This document shows, in pieces, positions 1-13,300 of a stretch of 64,000 nt of DNA. Where the stretch lies: NCBI GenBank assembly GCA_949752745.1, contig OX457034.1, positions 32,035,544 to 32,099,543 of the forward strand. The letters run 5' to 3'. Source of the stretch: Protula sp. h YS-2021 (Eukaryota; Annelida; Polychaeta; Sabellida; Serpulidae). The notes beneath the pieces were generated by a model, which was not told where the DNA came from, did no database searches, and was given only the letters and a program-made list of their open reading frames with translations. A program made the position numbers and the translations under genes. Numbering within the stretch: the first letter of the stretch is position 1; the number at the start of each line of letters is the position of its first letter.

Positions 1-92
1 CAGCATTTTATTTACAGTAGACTTTGTAAACCTAAATAATTAAAATGTACTTCTATTTCCAGCCGAGTGTGAGATGTGAGAAATAATTCTGG

Positions 93-446
93 GGTTACGG
101 TATATACCGCCAACAACTGGAAAAATAAAAATAAATCAAGGGGTAATGTCATTGAATGTGTGATTTGTTTTAAGAACTACAAAAAGATGTATGTATTCCA
201 TAGGTAAAAATTGTAATTTATTTCTGCATACAAACAATATGTATTTGCACCAATTATCAACTCTAAAGAAATCAGGTATTACACATATACCACCGACAAA
301 AATGAAAATCCTGTGACTTTCTCAGTGAATTTGTGATATGGTTCAAGAGTTAGAAAGGAATGTATGTATACCTTTAGTAAAATTTGAACTTTATTTCTGG
401 ATACAAGCAATCGGTAGCTGCAACAAGTATCAACAGAAACAAATCA
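93..446 (+). repeat. Diverged internal duplication within the unit
   Basis: Unit positions 93-274 and 275-446 align end to end with a few small gaps. Matching landmarks are ggttacggtatatacc with ggtattacacatatacc, gaatgtgtgatttgtt with gaatttgtgatatggtt, agatgtatgtattcc with gaatgtatgtatacc, and ttatttctgcatac with ttatttctggatac. Spacing between landmarks is conserved. I estimate identity well above chance but far below that between units, so this duplication is much older than the present array. It recurs in every unit at the same offsets. Confidence 0.8.
98..109. repeat. Perfect 12-bp palindrome CGGTATATACCG
   Basis: The string is its own reverse complement and occurs at the start of the first internal sub-repeat in every unit. 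The corresponding place in the second sub-repeat (cacatatacc) has lost the symmetry. It could bind a dimeric protein; nothing in the sequence shows that it does. Confidence 0.75.
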
Positions 447-487
447 CCAGAAAACATTGATGTAAAAATTCAAAGGTCCAGTACATA

Positions 488-541
488 ATACGGCATATCC
501 TCGTCTCGGACATTTGTCGTTGTCATGTATCTGCGCCGTAT
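488..541. repeat. Inverted repeat ATACGGC/GCCGTAT
   Basis: Perfect 7-bp arms (488-494 and 535-541) around a 40-bp spacer that itself contains the small dyad GACATTTGTC (509-518). It opens a CpG-dense segment of the unit (about 491-737), in contrast to the CpG-poor remainder. It repeats in every unit. Confidence 0.65.
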
Positions 542-696
542 GTCGAATTATGCTGACACAGTTGACGCCCCACTCTAGCGCTATTACTCTTATATTTATG
601 ACTTCCTTAAAATCTAAGCGGTTATTGTTGCAAGATCAAAGATTTCAATTTAGTTCGTTCGTTGCATAGACTGCACATCCTAGCTTTTATTTTAGT

Positions 697-731
697 GTTA
701 ATGCATGTTTAACTGGCCAGTCGTTAACTGG
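697..731. repeat. Cluster of overlapping palindromes
   Basis: Within 35 bp lie GTTAA/TTAAC arms (697-701 and 709-713), ATGCAT (701-706), the perfect 10-bp palindrome ACTGGCCAGT (712-721), GTTAAC (723-728), CCAGT/ACTGG arms (717-721 and 727-731) and a direct repeat of TTAACTGG (709-716 and 724-731). Unit position 715 is G in units 1-29 and 33, and T in units 30-32 and 34-45. The T destroys the 10-bp palindrome and one copy of the direct repeat. Confidence 0.75.
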
Positions 732-1100
732 TCAACCGTCAATGATGGATAATGGATTTACAGACATGTCTTGTTATATTTTCCATGTTGATCAAACCAA
801 CACAGGTTAAACAAGACCCAAACAGTCTGAGAAATCTGATAGATTCACAGCAGGTTATATACAAATAGTGAAAATGGTTAATTTGGTGGATACGTTAAAT
901 TTTGAAAGTGGAATATCTTTAAAAGTATTGGTGATAGAGAGACGGGGATTTGACGAGGTGATATGGCGAATATGAATTATGTATGATCCAGTAGTGTTTT
1001 TAGGCCATTCTGAGCCCTTTAAATTGCACTTTTACAAAGGCAAAGTTTTCTACAGGCGAGTGTTAAATGAATGGTTTTAAGAACAGCGAGATAGTTTTTT

Positions 1101-1121
1101 TATAAATAGATTTGTCTATTT
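1101..1121. repeat. TATA-like string inside a 7-bp hairpin, with T7 run
   Basis: AAATAGA (1104-1110) and TCTATTT (1115-1121) form a perfect 7-bp stem with a TTTG loop. The left arm overlaps TATAAATA (1101-1108), a good TATA-box match, preceded by a T7 run (1095-1101). The T run varies between 6 and 8 in a few units (units 12, 17, 19, 24). This is present in every unit. Whether it is a promoter, a replication-stalling hairpin or chance cannot be told from sequence. Confidence 0.6.
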
Positions 1122-1213
1122 CTTAGTGATTGGATGAATGATCAGATCAGTCCTGGAAAAAACTTCACAATAACTATGTAACTGTTTGATATATTTTTTT
1201 AAAGTAAACCTTT

Positions 1214-1398
1214 GTAACCATATACATCCTTCATGTTACCAGTTACCAATACAAATATATGTAATGTAAGAAGCTACTAAATTTCAACTTACAATTTAGA
1301 TGTTTTCAGCATTTTATTTACAGTAGACTTTGTAAACCTAAATAATTAAAATGTACTTCTATTTCCAGCCGAGTGTGAGATGTGAGAAATAATTCTGG
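1214..1398 (+). repeat. Possible third diverged sub-repeat across unit boundary
   Basis: The 185 bp from unit position 1214 to position 92 of the next unit have the same length as the two internal sub-repeats that follow. They share short landmarks in order: accatatacatcc near the start, then taaaatgtacttctatttccag matching taaaatttgaactttatttctgg. Similarity outside these landmarks is poor. If real, about 540 bp of the unit descends from three ~180-bp repeats. Confidence 0.4.
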
Positions 1399-4300
1399 GG
1401 TTACGGTATATACCGCCAACAACTGGAAAAATAAAAATAAATCAAGGGGTAATGTCATTGAATGTGTGATTTGTTTTAAGAACTACAAAAAGATGTATGT
1501 ATTCCATAGGTAAAAATTGTAATTTATTTCTGCATACAAACAATATGTATTTGCACCAATTATCAACTCTAAAGAAATCAGGTATTACACATATACCACC
1601 GACAAAAATGAAAATCCTGTGACTTTCTCAGTGAATTTGTGATATGGTTCAAGAGTTAGAAAGGAATGTATGTATACCTTTAGTAAAATTTGAACTTTAT
1701 TTCTGGATACAAGCAATCGGTAGCTGCAACAAGTATCAACAGAAACAAATCACCAGAAAACATTGATGTAAAAATTCAAAGGTCCAGTACATAATACGGC
1801 ATATCCTCGTCTCGGACATTTGTCGTTGTCATGTATCTGCGCCGTATGTCGAATTATGCTGACACAGTTGACGCCCCACTCTAGCGCTATTACTCTTATA
1901 TTTATGACTTCCTTAAAATCTAAGCGGTTATTGTTGCAAGATCAAAGATTTCAATTTAGTTCGTTCGTTGCATAGACTGCACATCCTAGCTTTTATTTTA
2001 GTGTTAATGCATGTTTAACTGGCCAGTCGTTAACTGGTCAACCGTCAATGATGGATAATGGATTTACAGACATGTCTTGTTATATTTTCCATGTTGATCA
2101 AACCAACACAGGTTAAACAAGACCCAAACAGTCTGAGAAATCTGATAGATTCACAGCAGGTTATATACAAATAGTGAAAATGGTTAATTTGGTGGATACG
2201 TTAAATTTTGAAAGTGGAATATCTTTAAAAGTATTGGTGATAGAGAGACGGGGATTTGACGAGGTGATATGGCGAATATGAATTATGTATGATCCAGTAG
2301 TGTTTTTAGGCCATTCTGAGCCCTTTAAATTGCACTTTTACAAAGGCAAAGTTTTCTACAGGCGAGTGTTAAATGAATGGTTTTAAGAACAGCGAGATAG
2401 TTTTTTTATAAATAGATTTGTCTATTTCTTAGTGATTGGATGAATGATCAGATCAGTCCTGGAAAAAACTTCACAATAACTATGTAACTGTTTGATATAT
2501 TTTTTTAAAGTAAACCTTTGTAACCATATACATCCTTCATGTTACCAGTTACCAATACAAATATATGTAATGTAAGAAGCTACTAAATTTCAACTTACAA
2601 TTTAGATGTTTTCAGCATTTTATTTACAGTAGACTTTGTAAACCTAAATAATTAAAATGTACTTCTATTTCCAGCCGAGTGTGAGATGTGAGAAATAATT
2701 CTGGGGTTACGGTATATACCGCCAACAACTGGAAAAATAAAAATAAATCAAGGGGTAATGTCATTGAATGTGTGATTTGTTTTAAGAACTACAAAAAGAT
2801 GTATGTATTCCATAGGTAAAAATTGTAATTTATTTCTGCATACAAACAATATGTATTTGCACCAATTATCAACTCTAAAGAAATCAGGTATTACACATAT
2901 ACCACCGACAAAAATGAAAATCCTGTGACTTTCTCAGTGAATTTGTGATATGGTTCAAGAGTTAGAAAGGAATGTATGTATACCTTTAGTAAAATTTGAA
3001 CTTTATTTCTGGATACAAGCAATCGGTAGCTGCAACAAGTATCAACAGAAACAAATCACCAGAAAACATTGATGTAAAAATTCAAAGGTCCAGTACATAA
3101 TACGGCATATCCTCGTCTCGGACATTTGTCGTTGTCATGTATCTGCGCCGTATGTCGAATTATGCTGACACAGTTGACGCCCCACTCTAGCGCTATTACT
3201 CTTATATTTATGACTTCCTTAAAATCTAAGCGGTTATTGTTGCAAGATCAAAGATTTCAATTTAGTTCGTTCGTTGCATAGACTGCACATCCTAGCTTTT
3301 ATTTTAGTGTTAATGCATGTTTAACTGGCCAGTCGTTAACTGGTCAACCGTCAATGATGGATAATGGATTTACAGACATGTCTTGTTATATTTTCCATGT
3401 TGATCAAACCAACACAGGTTAAACAAGACCCAAACAGTCTGAGAAATCTGATAGATTCACAGCAGGTTATATACAAATAGTGAAAATGGTTAATTTGGTG
3501 GATACGTTAAATTTTGAAAGTGGAATATCTTTAAAAGTATTGGTGATAGAGAGACGGGGATTTGACGAGGTGATATGGCGAATATGAATTATGTATGATC
3601 CAGTAGTGTTTTTAGGCCATTCTGAGCCCTTTAAATTGCACTTTTACAAAGGCAAAGTTTTCTACAGGCGAGTGTTAAATGAATGGTTTTAAGAACAGCG
3701 AGATAGTTTTTTTATAAATAGATTTGTCTATTTCTTAGTGATTGGATGAATGATCAGATCAGTCCTGGAAAAAACTTCACAATAACTATGTAACTGTTTG
3801 ATATATTTTTTTAAAGTAAACCTTTGTAACCATATACATCCTTCATGTTACCAGTTACCAATACAAATATATGTAATGTAAGAAGCTACTAAATTTCAAC
3901 TTACAATTTAGATGTTTTCAGCATTTTATTTACAGTAGACTTTGTAAACCTAAATAATTAAAATGTACTTCTATTTCCAGCCGAGTGTGAGATGTGAGAA
4001 ATAATTCTGGGGTTACGGTATATACCGCCAACAACTGGAAAAATAAAAATAAATCAAGGGGTAATGTCATTGAATGTGTGATTTGTTTTAAGAACTACAA
4101 AAAGATGTATGTATTCCATAGGTAAAAATTGTAATTTATTTCTGCATACAAACAATATGTATTTGCACCAATTATCAACTCTAAAGAAATCAGGTATTAC
4201 ACATATACCACCGACAAAAATGAAAATCCTGTGACTTTCTCAGTGAATTTGTGATATGGTTCAAGAGTTAGAAAGGAATGTATGTATACCTTTAGTAAAA

Positions 4301-7300
4301 TTTGAACTTTATTTCTGGATACAAGCAATCGGTAGCTGCAACAAGTATCAACAGAAACAAATCACCAGAAAACATTGATGTAAAAATTCAAAGGTCCAGT
4401 ACATAATACGGCATATCCTCGTCTCGGACATTTGTCGTTGTCATGTATCTGCGCCGTATGTCGAATTATGCTGACACAGTTGACGCCCCACTCTAGCGCT
4501 ATTACTCTTATATTTATGACTTCCTTAAAATCTAAGCGGTTATTGTTGCAAGATCAAAGATTTCAATTTAGTTCGTTCGTTGCATAGACTGCACATCCTA
4601 GCTTTTATTTTAGTGTTAATGCATGTTTAACTGGCCAGTCGTTAACTGGTCAACCGTCAATGATGGATAATGGATTTACAGACATGTCTTGTTATATTTT
4701 CCATGTTGATCAAACCAACACAGGTTAAACAAGACCCAAACAGTCTGAGAAATCTGATAGATTCACAGCAGGTTATATACAAATAGTGAAAATGGTTAAT
4801 TTGGTGGATACGTTAAATTTTGAAAGTGGAATATCTTTAAAAGTATTGGTGATAGAGAGACGGGGATTTGACGAGGTGATATGGCGAATATGAATTATGT
4901 ATGATCCAGTAGTGTTTTTAGGCCATTCTGAGCCCTTTAAATTGCACTTTTACAAAGGCAAAGTTTTCTACAGGCGAGTGTTAAATGAATGGTTTTAAGA
5001 ACAGCGAGATAGTTTTTTTATAAATAGATTTGTCTATTTCTTAGTGATTGGATGAATGATCAGATCAGTCCTGGAAAAAACTTCACAATAACTATGTAAC
5101 TGTTTGATATATTTTTTTAAAGTAAACCTTTGTAACCATATACATCCTTCATGTTACCAGTTACCAATACAAATATATGTAATGTAAGAAGCTACTAAAT
5201 TTCAACTTACAATTTAGATGTTTTCAGCATTTTATTTACAGTAGACTTTGTAAACCTAAATAATTAAAATGTACTTCTATTTCCAGCCGAGTGTGAGATG
5301 TGAGAAATAATTCTGGGGTTACGGTATATACCGCCAACAACTGGAAAAATAAAAATAAATCAAGGGGTAATGTCATTGAATGTGTGATTTGTTTTAAGAA
5401 CTACAAAAAGATGTATGTATTCCATAGGTAAAAATTGTAATTTATTTCTGCATACAAACAATATGTATTTGCACCAATTATCAACTCTAAAGAAATCAGG
5501 TATTACACATATACCACCGACAAAAATGAAAATCCTGTGACTTTCTCAGTGAATTTGTGATATGGTTCAAGAGTTAGAAAGGAATGTATGTATACCTTTA
5601 GTAAAATTTGAACTTTATTTCTGGATACAAGCAATCGGTAGCTGCAACAAGTATCAACAGAAACAAATCACCAGAAAACATTGATGTAAAAATTCAAAGG
5701 TCCAGTACATAATACGGCATATCCTCGTCTCGGACATTTGTCGTTGTCATGTATCTGCGCCGTATGTCGAATTATGCTGACACAGTTGACGCCCCACTCT
5801 AGCGCTATTACTCTTATATTTATGACTTCCTTAAAATCTAAGCGGTTATTGTTGCAAGATCAAAGATTTCAATTTAGTTCGTTCGTTGCATAGACTGCAC
5901 ATCCTAGCTTTTATTTCAGTGTTAATGCATGTTTAACTGGCCAGTCGTTAACTGGTCAACCGTCAATGATGGATAATGGATTTACAGACATGTCTTGTTA
6001 TATTTTCCATGTTGATCAAACCAACACAGGTTAAACAAGACCCAAACAGTCTGAGAAATCTGATAGATTCACAGCAGGTTATATACAAATAGTGAAAATG
6101 GTTAATTTGGTGGATACGTTAAATTTTGAAAGTGGAATATCTTTAAAAGTATTGGTGATAGAGAGACGGGGATTTGACGAGGTGATATGGCGAATATGAA
6201 TTATGTATGATCCAGTAGTGTTTTTAGGCCATTCTGAGCCCTTTAAATTGCACTTTTACAAAGGCAAAGTTTTCTACAGGCGAGTGTTAAATGAATGGTT
6301 TTAAGAACAGCGAGATAGTTTTTTTATAAATAGATTTGTCTATTTCTTAGTGATTGGATGAATGATCAGATCAGTCCTGGAAAAAACTTCACAATAACTA
6401 TGTAACTGTTTGATATATTTTTTTAAAGTAAACCTTTGTAACCATATACATCCTTCATGTTACCAGTTACCAATACAAATATATGTAATGTAAGAAGCTA
6501 CTAAATTTCAACTTACAATTTAGATGTTTTCAGCATTTTATTTACAGTAGACTTTGTAAACCTAAATAATTAAAATGTACTTCTATTTCCAGCCGAGTGT
6601 GAGATGTGAGAAATAATTCTGGGGTTACGGTATATACCGCCAACAACTGGAAAAATAAAAATAAATCAAGGGGTAATGTCATTGAATGTGTGATTTGTTT
6701 TAAGAACTACAAAAAGATGTATGTATTCCATAGGTAAAAATTGTAATTTATTTCTGCATACAAACAATATGTATTTGCACCAATTATCAACTCTAAAGAA
6801 ATCAGGTATTACACATATACCACCGACAAAAATGAAAATCCTGTGACTTTCTCAGTGAATTTGTGATATGGTTCAAGAGTTAGAAAGGAATGTATGTATA
6901 CCTTTAGTAAAATTTGAACTTTATTTCTGGATACAAGCAATCGGTAGCTGCAACAAGTATCAACAGAAACAAATCACCAGAAAACATTGATGTAAAAATT
7001 CAAAGGTCCAGTACATAATACGGCATATCCTCGTCTCGGACATTTGTCGTTGTCATGTATCTGCGCCGTATGTCGAATTATGCTGACACAGTTGACGCCC
7101 CACTCTAGCGCTATTACTCTTATATTTATGACTTCCTTAAAATCTAAGCGGTTATTGTTGCAAGATCAAAGATTTCAATTTAGTTCGTTCGTTGCATAGA
7201 CTGCACATCCTAGCTTTTATTTTAGTGTTAATGCATGTTTAACTGGCCAGTCGTTAACTGGTCAACCGTCAATGATGGATAATGGATTTACAGACATGTC

Positions 7301-10300
7301 TTGTTATATTTTCCATGTTGATCAAACCAACACAGGTTAAACAAGACCCAAACAGTCTGAGAAATCTGATAGATTCACAGCAGGTTATATACAAATAGTG
7401 AAAATGGTTAATTTGGTGGATACGTTAAATTTTGAAAGTGGAATATCTTTAAAAGTATTGGTGATAGAGAGACGGGGATTTGACGAGGTGATATGGCGAA
7501 TATAAATTATGTATGATCCAGTAGTGTTTTTAGGCCATTCTGAGCCCTTTAAATTGCACTTTTACAAAGGCAAAGTTTTCTACAGGCGAGTGTTAAATGA
7601 ATGGTTTTAAGAACAGCGAGATAGTTTTTTTATAAATAGATTTGTCTATTTCTTAGTGATTGGATGAATGATCAGATCAGTCCTGGAAAAAACTTCACAA
7701 TAACTATGTAACTGTTTGATATATTTTTTTAAAGTAAACCTTTGTAACCATATACATCCTTCATGTTACCAGTTACCAATACAAATATATGTAATGTAAG
7801 AAGCTACTAAATTTCAACTTACAATTTAGATGTTTTCAGCATTTTATTTACAGTAGACTTTGTAAACCTAAATAATTAAAATGTACTTCTATTTCCAGCC
7901 GAGTGTGAGATGTGAGAAATAATTCTGGGGTTACGGTATATACCGCCAACAACTGGAAAAATAAAAATAAATCAAGGGGTAATGTCATTGAATGTGTGAT
8001 TTGTTTTAAGAACTACAAAAAGATGTATGTATTCCATAGGTAAAAATTGTAATTTATTTCTGCATACAAACAATATGTATTTGCACCAATTATCAACTCT
8101 AAAGAAATCAGGTATTACACATATACCACCGACAAAAATGAAAATCCTGTGACTTTCTCAGTGAATTTGTGATATGGTTCAAGAGTTAGAAAGGAATGTA
8201 TGTATACCTTTAGTAAAATTTGAACTTTATTTCTGGATACAAGCAATCGGTAGCTGCAACAAGTATCAACAGAAACAAATCACCAGAAAACATTGATGTA
8301 AAAATTCAAAGGTCCAGTACATAATACGGCATATCCTCGTCTCGGACATTTGTCGTTGTCATGTATCTGCGCCGTATGTCGAATTATGCTGACACAGTTG
8401 ACGCCCCACTCTAGCGCTATTACTCTTATATTTATGACTTCCTTAAAATCTAAGCGGTTATTGTTGCAAGATCAAAGATTTCAATTTAGTTCGTTCGTTG
8501 CATAGACTGCACATCCTAGCTTTTATTTTAGTGTTAATGCATGTTTAACTGGCCAGTCGTTAACTGGTCAACCGTCAATGATGGATAATGGATTTACAGA
8601 CATGTCTTGTTATATTTTCCATGTTGATCAAACCAACACAGGTTAAACAAGACCCAAACAGTCTGAGAAATCTGATAGATTCACAGCAGGTTATATACAA
8701 ATAGTGAAAATGGTTAATTTGGTGGATACGTTAAATTTTGAAAGTGGAATATCTTTAAAAGTATTGGTGATAGAGAGACGGGGATTTGACGAGGTGATAT
8801 GGCGAATATGAATTATGTATGATCCAGTAGTGTTTTTAGGCCATTCTGAGCCCTTTAAATTGCACTTTTACAAAGGCAAAGTTTTCTACAGGCGAGTGTT
8901 AAATGAATGGTTTTAAGAACAGCGAGATAGTTTTTTTATAAATAGATTTGTCTATTTCTTAGTGATTGGATGAATGATCAGATCAGTCCTGGAAAAAACT
9001 TCACAATAACTATGTAACTGTTTGATATATTTTTTTAAAGTAAACCTTTGTAACCATATACATCCTTCATGTTACCAGTTACCAATACAAATATATGTAA
9101 TGTAAGAAGCTACTAAATTTCAACTTACAATTTAGATGTTTTCAGCATTTTATTTACAGTAGACTTTGTAAACCTAAATAATTAAAATGTACTTCTATTT
9201 CCAGCCGAGTGTGAGATGTGAGAAATAATTCTGGGGTTACGGTATATACCGCCAACAACTGGAAAAATAAAAATAAATCAAGGGGTAATGTCATTGAATG
9301 TGTGATTTGTTTTAAGAACTACAAAAAGATGTATGTATTCTATAGGTAAAAATTGTAATTTATTTCTGCATACATACAATATGTATTTGCACCAATTATC
9401 AACTCTAAAGAAATCAGGTATTACACATATACCACCGACAAAAATGAAAATCCTGTGACTTTCTCAGTGAATTTGTGATATGGTTCAAGAGTTAGAAAGG
9501 AATGTATGTATACCTTTAGTAAAATTTGAACTTTATTTCTGGATACAAGCAATCGGTAGCTGCAACAAGTATCAACAGAAACAAATCACCAGAAAACATT
9601 GATGTAAAAATTCAAAGGTCCAGTACATAATACGGCATATCCTCGTCTCGGACATTTGTCGTTGTCATGTATCTGCGCCGTATGTCGAATTATGCTGACA
9701 CAGTTGACGCCCCACTCTAGCGCTATTACTCTTATATTTATGACTTCCTTAAAATCTAAGCGGTTATTGTTGCAAGATCAAAGATTTCAATTTAGTTCGT
9801 TCGTTGCATAGACTGCACATCCTAGCTTTTATTTTAGTGTTAATGCATGTTTAACTGGCCAGTCGTTAACTGGTCAACCGTCAATGATGGATAATGGATT
9901 TACAGACATGTCTTGTTATATTTTCCATGTTGATCAAACCAACACAGGTTAAACAAGACCCAAACAGTCTGAGAAATCTGATAGATTCACAGCAGGTTAT
10001 ATACAAATAGTGAAAATGGTTAATTTGGTGGATACGTTAAATTTTGAAAGTGGAATATCTTTAAAAGTATTGGTGATAGAGAGACGGGGATTTGACGAGG
10101 TGATATGGCGAATATAAATTATGTATGATCCAGTAGTGTTTTTAGGCCATTCTGAGCCCTTTAAATTGCACTTTTACAAAGGCAAAGTTTTCTACAGGCG
10201 AGTGTTAAATGAATGGTTTTAAGAACAGCGAGATAGTTTTTTTATAAATAGATTTGTCTATTTCTTAGTGATTGGATGAATGATCAGATCAGTCCTGGAA

Positions 10301-13300
10301 AAAACTTCACAATAACTATGTAACTGTTTGATATATTTTTTTAAAGTAAACCTTTGTAACCATATACATCCTTCATGTTACCAGTTACCAATACAAATAT
10401 ATGTAATGTAAGAAGCTACTAAATTTCAACTTACAATTTAGATGTTTTCAGCATTTTATTTACAGTAGACTTTGTAAACCTAAATAATTAAAATGTACTT
10501 CTATTTCCAGCCGAGTGTGAGATGTGAGAAATAATTCTGGGGTTACGGTATATACCGCCAACAACTGGAAAAATAAAAATAAATCAAGGGGTAATGTCAT
10601 TGAATGTGTGATTTGTTTTAAGAACTACAAAAAGATGTATGTATTCCATAGGTAAAAAGTGTAATTTATTTCTGCATACAAACAATATGTATTTGCACCA
10701 ATTATCAACTCTAAAGAAATCAGGTATTACACATATACCACCGACAAAAATGAAAATCCTGTGACTTTCTCAGTGAATTTGTGATATGGTTCAAGAGTTA
10801 GAAAGGAATGTATGTATACCTTTAGTAAAATTTGAACTTTATTTCTGGATACAAGCAATCGGTAGCTGCAACAAGTATCAACAGAAACAAATCACCAGAA
10901 AACATTGATGTAAAAATTCAAAGGTCCAGTACATAATACGGCATATCCTCGTCTCGGACATTTGTCGTTGTCATGTATCTGCGCCGTATGTCGAATTATG
11001 CTGACACAGTTGACGCCCCACTCTAGCGCTATTACTCTTATATTTATGACTTCCTTAAAATCTAAGCGGTTATTGTTGCAAGATCAAAGATTTCAATTTA
11101 GTTCGTTCGTTGCATAGACTGCACATCCTAGCTTTTATTTTAGTGTTAATGCATGTTTAACTGGCCAGTCGTTAACTGGTCAACCGTCAATGATGGATAA
11201 TGGATTTACAGACATGTCTTGTTATATTTTCCATGTTGATCAAACCAACACAGGTTAAACAAGACCCAAACAGTCTGAGAAATCTGATAGATTCACAGCA
11301 GGTTATATACAAATAGTGAAAATGGTTAATTTGGTGGATACGTTAAATTTTGAAAGTGGAATATCTTTAAAAGTATTGGTGATAGAGAGACGGGGATTTG
11401 ACGAGGTGATATGGCGAATATGAATTATGTATGATCCAGTAGTGTTTTTAGGCCATTCTGAGCCCTTTAAATTGCACTTTTACAAAGGCAAAGTTTTCTA
11501 CAGGCGAGTGTTAAATGAATGGTTTTAAGAACAGCGAGATAGTTTTTTTATAAATAGATTTGTCTATTTCTTAGTGATTGGATGAATGATCAGATCAGTC
11601 CTGGAAAAAACTTCACAATAACTATGTAACTGTTTGATATATTTTTTTAAAGTAAACCTTTGTAACCATATACATCCTTCATGTTACCAGTTACCAATAC
11701 AAATATATGTAATGTAAGAAGCTACTAAATTTCAACTTACAATTTAGATGTTTTCAGCATTTTATTTACAGTAGACTTTGTAAACCTAAATAATTAAAAT
11801 GTACTTCTATTTCCAGCCGAGTGTGAGATGTGAGAAATAATTCTGGGGTTACGGTATATACCGCCAACAACTGGAAAAATAAAAATAAATCAAGGGGTAA
11901 TGTCATTGAATGTGTGATTTGTTTTAAGAACTACAAAAAGATGTATGTATTCTATAGGTAAAAATTGTAATTTATTTCTGCATACAAACAATATGTATTT
12001 GCACCAATTATCAACTCTAAAGAAATCAGGTATTACACATATACCACCGACAAAAATGAAAATCCTGTGACTTTCTCAGTGAATTTGTGATATGGTTCAA
12101 GAGTTAGAAAGGAATGTATGTATACCTTTAGTAAAATTTGAACTTTATTTCTGGATACAAGCAATCGGTAGCTGCAACAAGTATCAACAGAAACAAATCA
12201 CCAGAAAACATTGATGTAAAAATTCAAAGGTCCAGTACATAATACGGCATATCCTCGTCTCGGACATTTGTCGTTGTCATGTATCTGCGCCGTATGTCGA
12301 ATTATGCTGACACAGTTGACGCCCCACTCTAGCACTATTACTCTTATATTTATGGCTTCCTTAAAATCTAAGCGGTTATTGTTGCAAGATCAAAGATTTC
12401 AATTTAGTTCGTTCGTTGCATAGACTGCACATCCTAGCTTTTATTTTAGTGTTAATGCATGTTTAACTGGCCAGTCGTTAACTGGTCAACCGTCAATGAT
12501 GGATAATGGATTTACAGACATGTCTTGTTATATTTTCCATGTTGATCAAACCAACACAGGTTAAACAAGACCCAAACAGTCTGAGAAATCTGATAGATTC
12601 ACAGCAGGTTATATACAAATAGTGAAAATGGTTAATTTGGTGGATACGTTAAATTTTGAAAGTGGAATATCTTTAAAAGTATTGGTGATAGAGAGACGGG
12701 GATTTGACGAGGTGATATGGCGAATATGAATTATGTATGATCCAGTAGTGTTTTTAGGCCATTCTGAGCCCTTTAAATTGCACTTTTACAAAGGCAAAGT
12801 TTTCTACAGGCGAGTGTTAAATGAATGGTTTTAAGAACAGCGAGATAGTTTTTTTATAAATAGATTTGTCTATTTCTTAGTGATTGGATGAATGATCAGA
12901 TCAGTCCTGGAAAAAACTTCACAATAACTATGTAACTGTTTGATATATTTTTTTAAAGTAAACCTTTGTAACCATATACATCCTTCATGTTACCAGTTAC
13001 CAATACAAATATATGTAATGTAAGAAGCTACTAAATTTCAACTTACAATTTAGATGTTTTCAGCATTTTATTTACAGTAGACTTTGTAAACCTAAATAAT
13101 TAAAATGTACTTCTATTTCCAGCCGAGTGTGAGATGTGAGAAATAATTCTGGGGTTACGGTATATACCGCCAACAACTGGAAAAATAAAAATAAATCAAG
13201 GGGTAATGTCATTGAATGTGTGATTTGTTTTAAGAACTACAAAAAGATGTATGTATTCCATAGGTAAAAATTGTAATTTATTTCTGCATACAAACAATAT

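Noticed and set aside
651..671. CENP-B-box-like TTCGTTCGTTG in the unit
   Set aside because: The essential A and CGGG positions of the CENP-B box are absent, so only the TTCG start matches.
1104..1126. Helitron 3' end (hairpin followed by CTRR)
   Set aside because: The hairpin is real but is followed by cttag, which does not fit CTRR, and no rolling-circle replication protein is present.
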